64,000 bases of DNA, taken from the NCBI GenBank assembly GCA_028583415.1, contig CM053272.1, positions 72,519,439 to 72,583,438 of the forward strand, read 5' to 3'. The stretch comes from Protea cynaroides. Lineage: Eukaryota > Streptophyta > Magnoliopsida > Proteales > Proteaceae. The first letter of the stretch is position 1, and every line of letters begins with the position of its first letter. A program made the translations under genes and the position numbers. Below, in pieces: positions 10,641 through 22,100 of the stretch. The notes under the pieces were generated by a model that worked only from the letters and a program-made list of their open reading frames with translations, made no database searches and was not told the DNA's origin.

Positions 10641-11702
10641 TTTGAATTAATCTACATGCGCACACAAGGTAGTACAAAACAAAAGGTTGAATCATACCAG
10701 TAACCACATCAGGCGATGTGGCAGCATCCTCATAAGTAACTACATAAACCTTTCCCTGTTGTAGCTGCTTTCTTAGCTTAAGACAATCTCTTGAATAATT
10801 CCCTACTTGATCGCAGTTGAAGCATTTGACTCCGGCATTACCCTGCTTCTGTTGAAGTTGGGTTGTTGGAGTAGTCTTGGCTGCAACATTGAAGCCTTGA
10901 GTATGAGAGGGTTTGAATGACTTTGAGTTCCCTCCGTTGAATGTGTTTCCATTCGGCGTCTTGATACCCCTGTTTTGAGCAAAGTAACTCTCCCTTTGGC
11001 TCGATTCCAATACTCGACCAATCTATATGACTTCATTATATCCTAATACATGCTCTCAGATGCTTCCCTTAAGTCCCATAAATAACCTTCAGGTTTTGTT
11101 TTCTTCCTCCTGCATGCTAGAGGGAACAAAGAAGAACAACTCTTCATAACACTGCTGGTAAGCATCTACAGACATTTTTCCTTGATATAAGCTCAAGAGT
11201 TCTTTTTCCATCTGATCCCTAAAACTCCTGGGAAAATACTTCTCAAAGAAAGCTTCTTTGAAGATAGACCAGGTTAGTTGGGTGTGCTTTATCAACAGAT
11301 AACCCAGAGTAGATTTCCACCAATGGTGTGCATCTCCTTTCAGCATAAAAGTGGCACATAACACTTTCTCTTCCTCATTAATAGTCATCATCATGAAATT
11401 TATTTCTATCTCGTCAATCCAGTGACTGGCTACAATGGATCTGATGGCTTGCCTATGAACTCCTTTGGTTTCATCTTTAGAAAATGCTCGATCAGCCTGG
11501 AGTGGTCAAGCTGATTTTGTGCATATGCTCCATACATGGGCGGTTGGTACTGATAATTACCTTCGTTATACCCGCCTTACGGTGCTTTAGGATTCTACAC
11601 TTGAGCATGTACAACTAGTGTTTGAGGTGCTTAGGGTACCGTGTTGTTCATAGCAGAGACTTGGGGCACAGTATTGCTACCCCCTGGTATGTATAAGCTT
11701 AT
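10640..11702 (-). pseudogene. gag C-terminal and capsid part, element B
   Basis: The capsid is open at 11394-11089 on the - strand (EEEKVLCATFMLKGDAHHWW, FFEKYFPRSFRDQMEKE, YEELFFF). The nucleocapsid part is at 11010-10700, with a zinc knuckle CFNCDQVGNYSRDC near 10820-10780. The usual zinc-binding His is Asn in this knuckle. The frame changes between the capsid and the knuckle and again near 11400-11640. Gag would form the particle and package RNA. The segment ends at 11702, where C inserted; the N-terminal part of this gag is at 27647-27952. Confidence 0.85.
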
Positions 11703-14077
11703 TGTAAGACCCGCACTCCACTAACTTGGTCACTCCACTAACTTGGTCTAACCGTGTTGTTCCAGGTCTTCCTATCATTCCTGGACCAAATGGACTGAGC
11801 GTGTGAAGACACATCATAAACCAGGTATGAGAATCGAGTTAAAAATACTAAAAACATACCTAAGGTCGCATGCCTGGGTAGGTATGGTTGACCATAAGGA
11901 AGGGAACCAAAAACCTCAAATCCAGAATCCCACGGTCGATGATTTCGATCCTACGATCGATGGATTTTGCTATCATATGATTGATCGTGAGAACTCAGAT
12001 CAGACTGCAAGTTTTGGAAACTATTCTAAACTAAGGGATTGCTTTCCTAATTGAAAGATGACTTTATATGGAGAGTTTTTTTCTATATAAAGGACGACCC
12101 TCATCCCTTTTTCACTCTTTTAGAAAATTAGTAAACCCTAGAGAAAGAGAAGGAAGAAAAGGAAGAGAAGGAAGAGAAGGAAGAGAAGGAGAAGAGGAAA
12201 AAGCTAAGAATAAGAAATTACTAAGAAGAGATTGGCTCTCTATCACAGGCCAAGGTATGAAACGAATCTCTGGAGATGCAAACTCTAAGGAATAAGACTT
12301 CTATGGAAGATAGGCAATATCCACCTATTACGTGATTTCCTTGAGAAAATCCCAAGGAGAACCATGAGGAGTGAATTTGATGATTAGGGTTGATAAGAAA
12401 TTACTAATAATGGCCATAGGATGACTTTAGAATAAACTCCATTGAAGAACAGAAGAATTGACCCAGGAAGAACTCAAATTTCATGTAGACTATGACCAGA
12501 AATCTCAAGGTCGCAGCTACGGTCGACCATAGAATGACCAGTATGACCAGAGGATCTACCATAGGCATTCGGAAAGATTTCATAAATCATATGTTCGTAG
12601 CTACGGTCGCACCATATGCGACCATAGGGTATCGACCATAGACAGTAAGGTCGATACGGCATGAGACCATAGGACCAATCAGACACCTATCAGTGTTCTG
12701 TTTCAATTTTTGACTATTGTAACATGTCACATATAAACCCTAACTTAAATTCATATAACTTTTAGGTTGTTAAATCAATTCAAAGAGAATTTCAAGGCTT
12801 AGAAGGACATCGAGTATTGCTAACAAGTGAGGGAACAAAACCTAAACTAATTGGTTAATAACAAACTGTTTATTTTTATTGAGTCCAATGCCATGATTGA
12901 TTCTATGTGTGTATGCTTGTAATGTGCATCTCACATGTCATCCAATATTCTTACCATTAGTTCTCATGCATATTTAATTTCATTTATTTATAACATGATG
13001 ATGATGATGATGCTAGGAATAGGCATGTGAATGTATGTGTGTGGTTGGTGTGTTGGATGTAAGTTGAGCATCAAGGGGAGGACATGGCATGGTGGTCTTC
13101 GACCTCGTTACCAGACTCTAGCTCTATCTCTACTCAAGTCTTGCCCACTAACATCATCATATTGCCATTACCTTAGCAGAACTATTACGTCGTAGGGCAT
13201 TAGAAGAGGTGGTCTCAGACCGTGTGGTCTCTAACTCTACCGAGGGGCCTTAGCTGTATCTCTATGGACGTATTGAGTGATGCTAGGGTGAGGCCTTGGA
13301 TACATTGTTTGGCATTAGGATTGGTTAGTTGCAAGCCCAGTTTGCAAGCCCTCGCTAATAGGGGCTTACCTGTTGGTATGGGTAGGGCATCAGGGGAAGT
13401 ATTGACGGTGTATGATCCGGACACTTTAGCTCTATCTCTATTCCATGATGGGTGCATGTGGGATGACAATGATGTTTGATCCTTTGAGCGGATTCACACA
13501 CTCAAGTATAGAAGTGCGGCGGCCACCAAACCTTTCTATTGCACATTGCAAACTTAAAATCAGACCAAAGATATGAATTGAATGCATGCATATGTTTATT
13601 GTATTATTTTGTTTGCTCACTGAGCCATGATGTATGCTCACCCTTTTGACGTTGAATTTTTTTAGTTGATGATGCAGGTCCTACCGTTGAAGAATATATG
13701 AATGCGTCGATGTATGGACACGTTGCTGTGATGGACGTAGAAGCTGAAGAAGATGCACATGATTCATCATGCGAGTGCAACAAATGTGTTTTTGCTTAAG
13801 TTTAGTTATAATTTTAACATCGGATATGTAATTGATTATTTATTTTTATGTCTTGTGGTTTGGTGATAATTAGATTAAATACTTATTTATCACTGCTAGA
13901 CTCTCAGTTCATTATCTGTAAGACTTTCACTTATTTATTTATTACCTCTGATTATTAATGCGGAATGTGTGTTTGGTTTGATATGGTGGGTACGACCTAT
14001 CCGAGATCCTGGGTAAACCATCGGCTTATTGGCAGTTCATCACACCATTTTGGTTAGACCAGAATTGGGGTGTGACA
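11703..14077 (+). repeat. 5' LTR of element C (2375 bp)
   Basis: It runs from TGTAAGACCC to GGGGTGTGACA and is followed three bases later by the PBS. It pairs with the 3' LTR at 25318-27646. It is longer partly through a small tandem duplication near 11714-11750 and expansion of a GAAGGAAGA tract near 12145-12190. The TATA box is at 12084-12091. GGTCG-type motif clusters lie at 11865-12000 and 12495-12680. A GAT microsatellite is near 13000, and copies of the AGCTCTATCTCTA motif occur near 13120 and 13428. Confidence 0.95.
12084..12091 (+). promoter_or_regulatory. TATA box of element C 5' LTR
   Basis: TATATAAA sits in the same place as TATAAATA in A, TATATAAA in the 3' LTR of C (25681-25688) and the - strand TATA boxes of B (32304-32311), G (54232-54237) and F1 (57192-57199). 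A purine-rich leader begins 50-60 bases downstream in each. It is the likely core promoter for genomic RNA. Confidence 0.6.
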
Positions 14078-14080
14078 ACT

Positions 14081-14092
14081 TGGTATCAGAGC
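14081..14092 (+). other. Primer-binding site of element C
   Basis: TGGTATCAGAGC, three bases after the LTR end, is complementary to the 3' end of plant initiator tRNA-Met and would prime minus-strand DNA synthesis. It confirms that the preceding LTR is the 5' one and that C reads on the + strand. Confidence 0.93.
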
Positions 14093-14253
14093 ATCTTAGG
14101 TTCTACCCATTGACCTAACTACTTCCTCATGAGTCATGAATTGAGTTAGGATAAAAATTAAAAGTTGTAATAAGAACACACCATAAGCACCTGTGTTGTA
14201 TGAGACATAAACTAAGAAAGAGAATAATGCACATATATAAATGGGAAACCAAT

Positions 14254-14272
14254 TATATATATATATATATAT
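14254..14272. repeat. (TA)n microsatellite between PBS and antisense gene, element C
   Basis: A run of about nine TA units. Element B has a much longer run (30118-30179) at the same relative position, between its antisense gene and PBS, so the tract was probably present in their shared ancestor. Confidence 0.8.
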
Positions 14273-14371
14273 CCAAATGGGAATAAGACAAATGTACATC
14301 CAAATCAGAGTACAGTCTACAATCCGGACAGTTACTCTATATTATAAAAAGGGAAAAATAAATAAATGATA

Positions 14372-15649
14372 TCATGGAGCTGGAGGTGCTGGAGGAGGAG
14401 GTGCCTCACAATCTCTATCATAGTCCTCAACATATACTCTCACGAGCCAGGCCACATGAGTCTGAGTCGCTCGAAGACTAGTTGTCAAATCCACTATCCG
14501 CTAGTCTGTAGAGCGCTGAGCATCTAAAAGCTCTCCTACTCTCCAATCAGTCACTCGCTGAGCCTCCTGAATCTCACGTAACAGCCCCATCATGTCATCT
14601 GGTGGTGGGCGTGAAGGGCCAACTGAATGAGAAGCCTGAAAAGGACCAGCTCTAGTAAAATATTGTGGTGATGGAGGAGGGATGGCATCCACATCCATGT
14701 ACATCCAATCATCATCCTCTTCATCATCACTCTTGTGTGCCTCTGCTGCTACTTCTACTATTGCTGCTGCTGCCGCCTCTACATCTACTGCCGCTACCTG
14801 AGTAAAAGGACGTCTCATAGCATTCCTCTCATCACCACTAACCTGTATCTCCCTCATGCCCATCCTACTGTTGGCCTCCCAATCAAGGTCAACTGAGAAG
14901 GTGTCCTCAAGGATCCTCTCATCTACTAGGTCCACCTGTAGATGAGCGAGCAAGGTGAAGATCAGCCGCCCATAGGGTAAGTTACCTCTCGAGTCAGGCA
15001 ATGTAGCTCTGTGCATAGTCCAAAGGATGATATATGGGAGGCAGACAGACTGCCTAGTACAGATATAGTACAGTAGGTACTGAGTCAGCTGTGAGACCAT
15101 CTCGTAGTGTCCGCCCTAGGGAATAAGATTATGCTGGATAATCTTACAATAGACCCGTGGCTCTAGACGCAGGTTAACTACTTTCATCTCCCAGCGGTCA
15201 TCCCGAAGAATCTGGTTATCTATTTCTGCACGCACCTGTGTAGACAGAAACTGTGGCTCCCTGGGTGCACAGTAAACCAACTGACCATCGTTGGAAATAC
15301 CTAGGAGATCAGCCAACTCCTGACAGTTGAAAGAGATCGGAACCCCTTTTACCCAGCTGGTGATCCAAAGCTCTCTACCCCTGTCAACATCCTCTAGGTC
15401 ACCCTCTACCTATAGGTGAAAGTAGAACTACTTGACCAACTTCGGGCGAGTGCAAGCCTCGTACAGAATCATTGGAAGCCAGCCCATATCACAAAATGTC
15501 TTCTCCACATCAAACAGGGCTAAATAGGCTAAGTTAACACATCTCCCCCCTTCCATTTTCTTCCGATCGAACCAAGGATATCGCACTTCTGCTTCCAAGG
15601 ACCGAAAGCGACGTAGGTCATGAACTCGAGGAACCTTAGTGCGAACCAT
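14372..15649 (-). pseudogene. Antisense gene of element C (425 codons, three in-frame stops)
   Basis: It is read opposite to gag and pol, from ATG at 15649 to TGA at 14372-14374, with no frameshift over the whole length. In-frame TAG codons interrupt it at codon 74 (15428-15430), codon 178 (15116-15118) and codon 383 (14501-14503). Residues about 15-280 are related to the G and B copies (FRSLEAEVRYPWF, LADLLGISNDGQLVYC, CKIIQHNLIP, LTQYLLYYICT, NLPYGRLI). An Ala/Val-rich stretch, an acidic run and a DAQR-type helix follow, and it ends in a Pro-rich tail. The domain resembles what databases call putative plant transposon protein (Pfam PF20167, from memory). The function is unknown; no catalytic motif was recognised. 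Confidence 0.85.
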
Positions 15650-15654
15650 GATAA

Positions 15655-15769
15655 CTGTAAAATAAGAAATAAGAAAAATAAGTTAGATAAATTTAAAAAT
15701 TTGATAGCATAACGACGTAAAATGAAAAAAGCCTCACTTTTCACCCATACTTTGGACAGGAGGACTTAC
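15655..15769 (-). other. Candidate 5'-UTR intron of the antisense gene, element C
   Basis: On the - strand GTAAGTCCTCC (donor, from 15769) and TTTTACAG (acceptor, ending 15655) frame 115 bases. The antisense ATG follows the acceptor by five bases. The intron of B is also 115 bases and that of G is 119. A second donor, CTTGAG|GTATGTTC at 16081, is also conserved in B and would give a 427-base intron. Confidence 0.6.
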
Positions 15770-16081
15770 ATAGGTCCCAAACCATCCTGCAAGGCTCATA
15801 CAATTAGAAATTTAAACTAGGTAGGTCGAATTTGAAGAAATTTTGACAATTGGAAAAAACCCCAAAGTTAGGTCAATATGGGAATTTTCAAGTTTCTACT
15901 AAACTAACCGATGAAACTTGAATTTTCTTGAGGGCTTTCATCCATTGGGTGGCCAATAGCAAAAGCCCCCAATAAAAATCAAATTTTTACGGTCAGAAAA
16001 ATATTAATTAGAAGAAAACTCTACAAACGGCAAAAACCCTTGGTATGAAAGCTTAAAAATGGAGAAAAGTAGAGAACATAC

Positions 16082-16525
16082 CTCAAGGAATGGAATGGAG
16101 ATCGTGGATCGATGGAAAAATCCCCAAGTTCGTACAGTAGACACTGTAGCAATTCAGTGTTGGTGAGTTGAGTTGTTATAGTAGGAAAGGAAAGGAGAAT
16201 GAGAGGGAAAAATCTCAAAAACAGGTTTAAAATCCTGATTTTGAACCATACAGTCGCACAAATCGACCAAAATCATTGACCGTATGATCGACCATAGGGT
16301 CTCGATAAGTTGCCAGGATTTTGAAGGTCGTACCTATGGTCGTACAACATGTGACCGTAGGTCATCGACTGTATGACCTACTATTGTTAACCTTTTGATT
16401 TTGTCTGAACTTTTGCCTATTAATTTTGTTTTTCTCTCGCTTTTCATTGTGAGACTAACCCAATACCACCACTCTATTGTCTCACATGTATAGCCTTTCC
16501 AAGTACCATTCAACCAAGAGTTTAA
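16082..16525. promoter_or_regulatory. Intergenic region between antisense gene and gag, element C
   Basis: The two genes point away from each other here. The region holds a cluster of GACC/GGTC motifs (about 16245-16380), the conserved block ATTGCTACAGTGT on the - strand (about 16130-16150), and AT-rich blocks that could serve as a TATA element for the antisense transcript. A divergent promoter is inferred, not shown. Confidence 0.45.
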
Positions 16526-17790
16526 ATGGCTAGACGCAGAGTATGTAGAAGGAGACAGAATGCAAACCCATCCCCACCACCTATGGAGACTAATGACAAT
16601 AAAGGTCAACAAGGACAGGAAGGAAATATTGGAGCTCAAAATGTTGCACTTCAGAATGTTCACACCCAAGCCAACCCAACCAACTTACCTGCACCAGCTA
16701 CGGATTTGGTTACTACGGTGATGAACTTGGCATAGCAAATGCAGCATATTTCCCAGTTGCAAACACAACATCTCTACCTGCAGCACAAGCTAGTACTACA
16801 CCTGGTGGTAGCAACACTGTACCCCAAGCACCACAAACACCAGCAGTACAAGGCCAAGTGCAAAACCCTGAAGCACCGCAAGGCGGGTATAACCAAGGTA
16901 GCCATCAGTACCATCCGCCTATGTATGGAGCTTATGCACAGTATCAGCTTGAACATTCAAGATTGATTGAGCGTTTCCTAAAGATGAAGCCGAAGGAATT
17001 CAATGGTGCCGTCGAATACTTTTTGGCCAGCTCACTGGATCGACGAGATGGAAAGAAATTTCATGATGATGACTCTATATGAAGAGGAAAAAGTATTATG
17101 GGCCACTTTTATGCTGAAAGGTGATGCACACCATTGGTGGAAATCTACTCGGAGTTATCTGTTGACGAAGCACGCCCAATTAACCTGGGCTATCTATAAA
17201 AGAAGCATTCTTCGAGAAGTATTTTCCAAGGAGTTTCAGAGATCAAATGGAAAAGGAGTTTTTGAGTCTGTATTAGGGATAAATGACTATAGATGCATAT
17301 CAACAGCGTTATGAAGAACTGTTTTTCTTTGCTCCCTCTAGCATGCAGGAGGAAAATACCAAAACCTAAAGGTTCGTCATGGGACTTAGGGGAAACGTCC
17401 ATGAGCATGTATTGGGACTGGAAAAGAAGATTTATAATGAAGCTGTACAGATTGCTTGAGTACTGGAATCGAGCCAGAGGGAAAGTTATTTTGCTCAGAG
17501 CAGAAGTATAAAGAGGTCAAATGGAAACTCATACAACGGAGGGAACTCAAAGACATTTAAACCCTTCCATACTCAAGGCTTCAATGCTGTAGCTAAGACT
17601 ACCCTAACAACCCCACCTCTACAAAAGCAAAGTAGTGCTGGAGTCAAATGCTTCAATTGCAATCATGTAGGATATTATTCAAGGGAGTGTCCTAAGCCAA
17701 GGAAGTAGCTACAGCAAGGAAAGGTTTATGCAGTTACATCTGAGGATGCTTCCGCATCGCCTGATGTGGTCACAGGTATGACCTGAACCT
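16526..17790 (+). pseudogene. gag pseudogene, element C
   Basis: It starts MARRRVCRRRQN at 16526, like the gag start of B. The N-terminal arm is open to 16735; the frame then changes repeatedly through the Gln-rich linker. Capsid blocks are at 16960-17320 (RFLKMKPKEF, EEEKVLWATFMLKGDAHHWW, YLLTKHAQLTW), followed by MQEEN-like sequence at about 17345. The zinc knuckle (CFNCNHVGYYSREC) is at about 17650-17692; its usual His is Tyr. The product would form particles and bind RNA. Stops at 16733 and 17080 and at least four frameshifts make it inactive. Confidence 0.88.
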
Positions 17791-17849
17791 TTCATTTTGT
17801 ACTACCTTGTGTAAGCTTGTAGACTAAATTAAATCAAATCATAGGTATC

Positions 17850-18158
17850 GTACCAATTAATGGCTTACCCACCAAAGTACTCTTTGACTCTAGAGCTACT
17901 CATTCTTTTATATCTGTATCGTTTGGAAAGAACTTAAATCTACCCCTTAGACCTTTAGACTACAAACTGCTTGTACGATCACCTATGGGATTAGAAGTGG
18001 TACTAGATAAAGGTTATGGACCATGTCTAGTAGTTCTTATCGGTGAAAAGATTTTGGATGCAACCTTAATTCAACTTGAGATAACAGACTTTGACGTTAT
18101 CTTGGGAATGGATTGGTTAGCTTAGCACTCTGCAAACCTATTATGTGCAGAAAAGAAA
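17850..18158 (+). pseudogene. Retropepsin (protease) pseudogene, element C
   Basis: The + strand reads LFDSRATHSF at about 17881-17910: the glycine of the catalytic DSG triad has become Arg, which should abolish activity. The remaining protease blocks (PMGLEVVLDKGYGPC, ITDFDVILGMDWLA) are in frame to a stop at about 18121-18123, where B and A continue with SQHS. It would process the Gag-Pol precursor. Confidence 0.85.
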
Positions 18159-19105
18159 TTGACATTTAAAGACAAGGAAGGAGCAGAGTTTAGTTTTGTG
18201 GGAACCAAACTTCCCCGTAAACGAAAACTCATTCTCTCTGCATTGAAGGCTAGAAAATGCCTTGAGAAAGGAGGAATTGGGTATCTAGTATCCGTGGTCG
18301 ACCTCACCAAGGAAGCACCACGAATGGAGGATATTGAAGTTGTGCATGAAATTTTGGATGTATTTCCTAAGGAACTACCAGGACTACCACCCGACTGAGT
18401 GACAGAGTTCGTTATAGATCTTATACCCGGAGCCAAACCAGTATCGAAAGCACCCTATCGAATGGCTCCTACTGAACTGAAAGTATTGAAGGTACAATTA
18501 CAGGAATTACTGGACAAGGGTTATATCAGACCCAACATATCACCATGGGGAGCGCCAGTATTGTTCATGAAAAAGAAAGACGGTAGCGTCGACTGTGTAT
18601 AGATTATCGAGAATTGAATAAGCATACAATCAAGAATCAGTACCCGTTGCCTCAGATCGATGACTTGTTCGATCAGTTACAAGGTGCCAAAGTGTTCTCC
18701 AAAATTGATCTTCGGTCAGGATACCATCAGTTGAAGATTAAGGAAGGTGATATTCTGAAGATAGCATTCAGAATCAGATATGGACATTATGAATTTTTAG
18801 TCATGTTTTTTGGATTAACTAATGCACCCGCAACTTTTATGGAACTCTTGAATCGGGTATTCCATGATATGTTGGATACGTCAATTATTGTATTTATTGA
18901 CGACATACTAGTCTACTCCAAGGACAAAGAAACTCATGTCACAAATCTACGAGCCGCTCTGCAGCGACTAAGAAAAGAGAAGCTTTGCGTAAAATTTACA
19001 AAGTATGAATTCTGGCTAAATGAAGTTGCTTTCTTAGCCCATGTTGTATCCGCTGAAGGAATTAAAGTGGATCCTAGCAAGATGAAGCCATTTTGAAATG
19101 GGAAG
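18159..19105 (+). pseudogene. Reverse transcriptase pseudogene, element C (split by D)
   Basis: Open pieces 18159-18398, 18399-18602 and 18614-19096 give the whole RT in order: linker (VFPKELPGLPPD then stop at 18396-18398), fingers (KAPYRMAPTELK, LLDKGYIRPNISPWG, KKKDGSV), a short frameshift near 18590-18612, and the palm (FSKIDLRSGYHQL, then FIDDILVYSKDKE at about 18892-18930). It ends in EFWLNEVAFLAHVVS, and the reading frame is cut by D at 19106. RT makes the element cDNA. The catalytic motifs themselves are intact, so decay is mild apart from the insertion. Confidence 0.92.
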
Positions 19106-22100
19106 TGTAAGACCCCCATTTTGGCCTATTTCTTATCAAGGGAATTTTTGTCATTTTAGGTCATGTTAGAATTTCCCTATCATTTTAGGTTATTATGAAA
19201 AAAAAAAGGAAAAATCATTAAAAACAAAAAAAAAAAATCTAAAAAATACAAAAAAAAAAAAAAAATTGTTAAGAGAGTTGGGCTTGAGCCTATAATTTCA
19301 GTTTTGTGGTAGTGGGTTTAAATTTTGTTATTTTAATGTTAGGTATTAGTGGGTCTTAGTTTTGTTTTTTTAATGGGCATTTGTTTATTATTGGGCCTTA
19401 TGATAGAGTGTTTTTTTTTTTTTTTAGTTATTTTAGTTATTTGAGTCAATGGGTTTCTTTTCATTGGGTTTAAGTTGATGAGTTTTAGGTGTTTACTTCT
19501 AATAGGTTAAGAGGTTTAGATGTTGTTGGCATTAGGTCTTTAGATATGGGCATGCTTTTCTTTCCTGAATAGGGTTATGAAACCCTAATCGAATGCCCTA
19601 AATCGAGAGAAGTTGGCAATTTGAGAAAGGGGGGGAATGAGGAAGGTCGTCACTCAGACGGGAAATAGAGAAAAGCTGCAGGAAAAAGGGGAGAGAGCTT
19701 TGGCTGCTGCAAAAGGTTGAAGAGAGAGTGATTGCAGACAAAAAGAAAGAATGAAGAAGAGGGAGAGTTGAGATCGGCAAAGGGTGGAAGAGAGAGTGAT
19801 TGCAGACAAAAAGAAATAAGAAGAAAAGAGGGCCGGCTACTGTTGAAAGGGAAAATTAACAAGGTGCTGCCGGGAAAGGGTGAGAGAGCAGAGGGTGGTG
19901 ATTTCTGCAAGGAGAGAAGAAGAGAAATTTGGAGCTGAAACTGAGAAGAAAAGAAGAAATTAGAGGAAGAATGAGGAGCTCTTGCCATTGGGAAATCCAT
20001 CAAGCAGCTGCAGAAGTAGAGAACAACAAGGAGAAGGAGAGCACAAAAATCAGAAGACGGAGATGGGAAAGACTATGGGGCTTGTAATCCGTGCATTGCT
20101 AGAAATTATAAAGAATGATGGGAAGAATATAGAGATTGTTGCGGTGACAAGAGAACAATGGCTATGACAGCTCGATGAGGCCGAAATTGATACCATTGTT
20201 GCCGAGAATAAATAGAGAGGAGAGAGGAAAATTGCATTTGTGTTTGCTTCTTTGCTGTCTTGCTTGGTAAGGTGAGTCCACTCAAATCAATTTCTGCAAT
20301 TCCATAATTTTATATTCTCTTCATCTTTGAATCTGGTGAACTATCTGCATAATCATGAATGTTCTTTATTTGATAGATACATGTTTTATCCTTATTGGTT
20401 TTCACCTTCAAATCTGAGGGTTACCAATGTAATTTTGGAAGTCTTTGTTTACTCTTCTTGAATTTGTTTACTCTATTTTATTTCCTTGTGCTTTGGTTCT
20501 AAATATGTTATTTAATGGGAAATTCCACTTGCCTTTGATGATTGGGTATTACCTTTCCAGAGTTGATGGTTTCATTTATAATTTGGCACAAGTTCCCTTG
20601 TTATACCCCATCATTGCTGGTCCTCATTATTTATTTATTTCATTTCACTCCCATTGACTTCGTAGGCATCTACTGAGTCATGCAAGTACATGGATTTTTT
20701 TGTGATGTTGATCCCCTTTTGGTTTGTGAAAGCCGATTACCATGAGTTTACTTGAAAACTTGTTTAGGCTTTAAATCTGGTGATCTAGTCATATCACATG
20801 CTTGGACCAATTTATTGGAATACTTAAAATCATCCATGTTTGTATATTGTGTTGATCCATTCTTACATGTTTTGGTTCGGCCCAATTTTTAATAAATTGG
20901 TTTTGTGGTAAGATTTATTTAATTGAGATGGGTTGATTCAGTCCCCTAGTGGTTTGTCTTAATTGTGATAGGTTGGACACCCATTCTCATGTTGGTTCCA
21001 TTACATACTTAAATGTTGTTTTGATTATATACTTGATAGACCAGCTCCATGCTTGGTTCAGTCCATTCTTGGATCCATCCATGTTAACTTGGACCAGTCC
21101 ACACCATGGATCCAAAGTGCTTAAACTTGTCCATATTTTCTTAACCATGCTGATTTAGTTTAATAAATATATTTGGCTTGGTTCAGTCCCATAGTGAGTT
21201 GGGTTCATTTGTATTGATGTTGGTTCAGTCCCATTCTGGGAATAATTTATTTGTTGTGGGTTGATTCAATGATATGCAATGAGCTGATTTAATATGATGT
21301 GTTGGTTCAACCCAAAGTGGGTTTGGCTTAATAGTGATAGGTTGATTCAGTCCTGTGGTGGGTTTGGTATAACCATGTTGGACTAATTCAGCCCTATTGT
21401 AGGATTGGTTTATTTGTTTTAGGTTGGGCCAACCTCATGATAGGAGTCGGTTCAACTCCGTGGAAGGACAGGTTCAATTATGTTGGGTAAGGTTCAGCCT
21501 ACTTGCTTGGCAATTTAATCCATATTTCATCTCATTATCTCCATTAACCAGTCACACCCTATTTTTAAATCATCTCATTCTCCAATATACTGATTTGCGT
21601 CTCATGTCATATCACATCATTTCATCTCATTAATTTTTCCTTGCATGTCTACAAACCCCTTCATTTCTGATTGTAACTTGGTGGTAACTTGTTGTAATGC
21701 CTTTTGCTTGCTTGCATCCATCCACATATGCTTAGGTTGATCCATCTTGTTATGTTTGGACTGATTTAATGATATGTTCCATTCATGTTTTAGCTTGAGT
21801 TTGCTCACTTTTTGTATGTACATGCTAAATTTGATATGTTAAGTGCATGAACCCTACCCTCATGTAATGTATCCTATCCATCATGTATGTAATAATTTAG
21901 GAGTCCCCTCCCCGACGTTGCAGGACTTTAGGGCGACTCTAATGAGTCCATTTTCTCTGGGATTCTCAAATCCCATGCTGACTAATGTGAGCCCTGCCTA
22001 GGTCATGGGCCTGCTCGACCATTAAGATTGATCCCATGTTTTCCCCCTTTACAAAGAAAAATACAAAAAATAAAAAGAAAAGAAAATACAAATAAATGTG

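Larger units (their letters stand above)
7550..11702 (-). mobile_element. Element B, left segment (integrase to gag), Ty3/gypsy chromovirus
   Basis: This - strand stretch runs from the integrase C-terminal region at 7550 back to mid-gag at 11702. It is cut on the left by the 3' LTR of A and on the right by the 5' LTR of C. Reading resumes at 27647 with the N-terminal part of the same gag, so C sits within gag of B. The chromodomain and 3' LTR of B must lie left of A, outside the window. The gene order and family are the same as in C, with which it shares most pol blocks. Confidence 0.92.

Noticed and set aside
14501..15649. Envelope gene for elements B, C and G
   Set aside because: The additional gene is antisense, lies upstream of gag, and shows no signal peptide, transmembrane segment or cleavage site.
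19598..20167. Host gene in D
   Set aside because: Frames are short, purine-biased and lie inside an insertion with terminal TG...CA and a target duplication.
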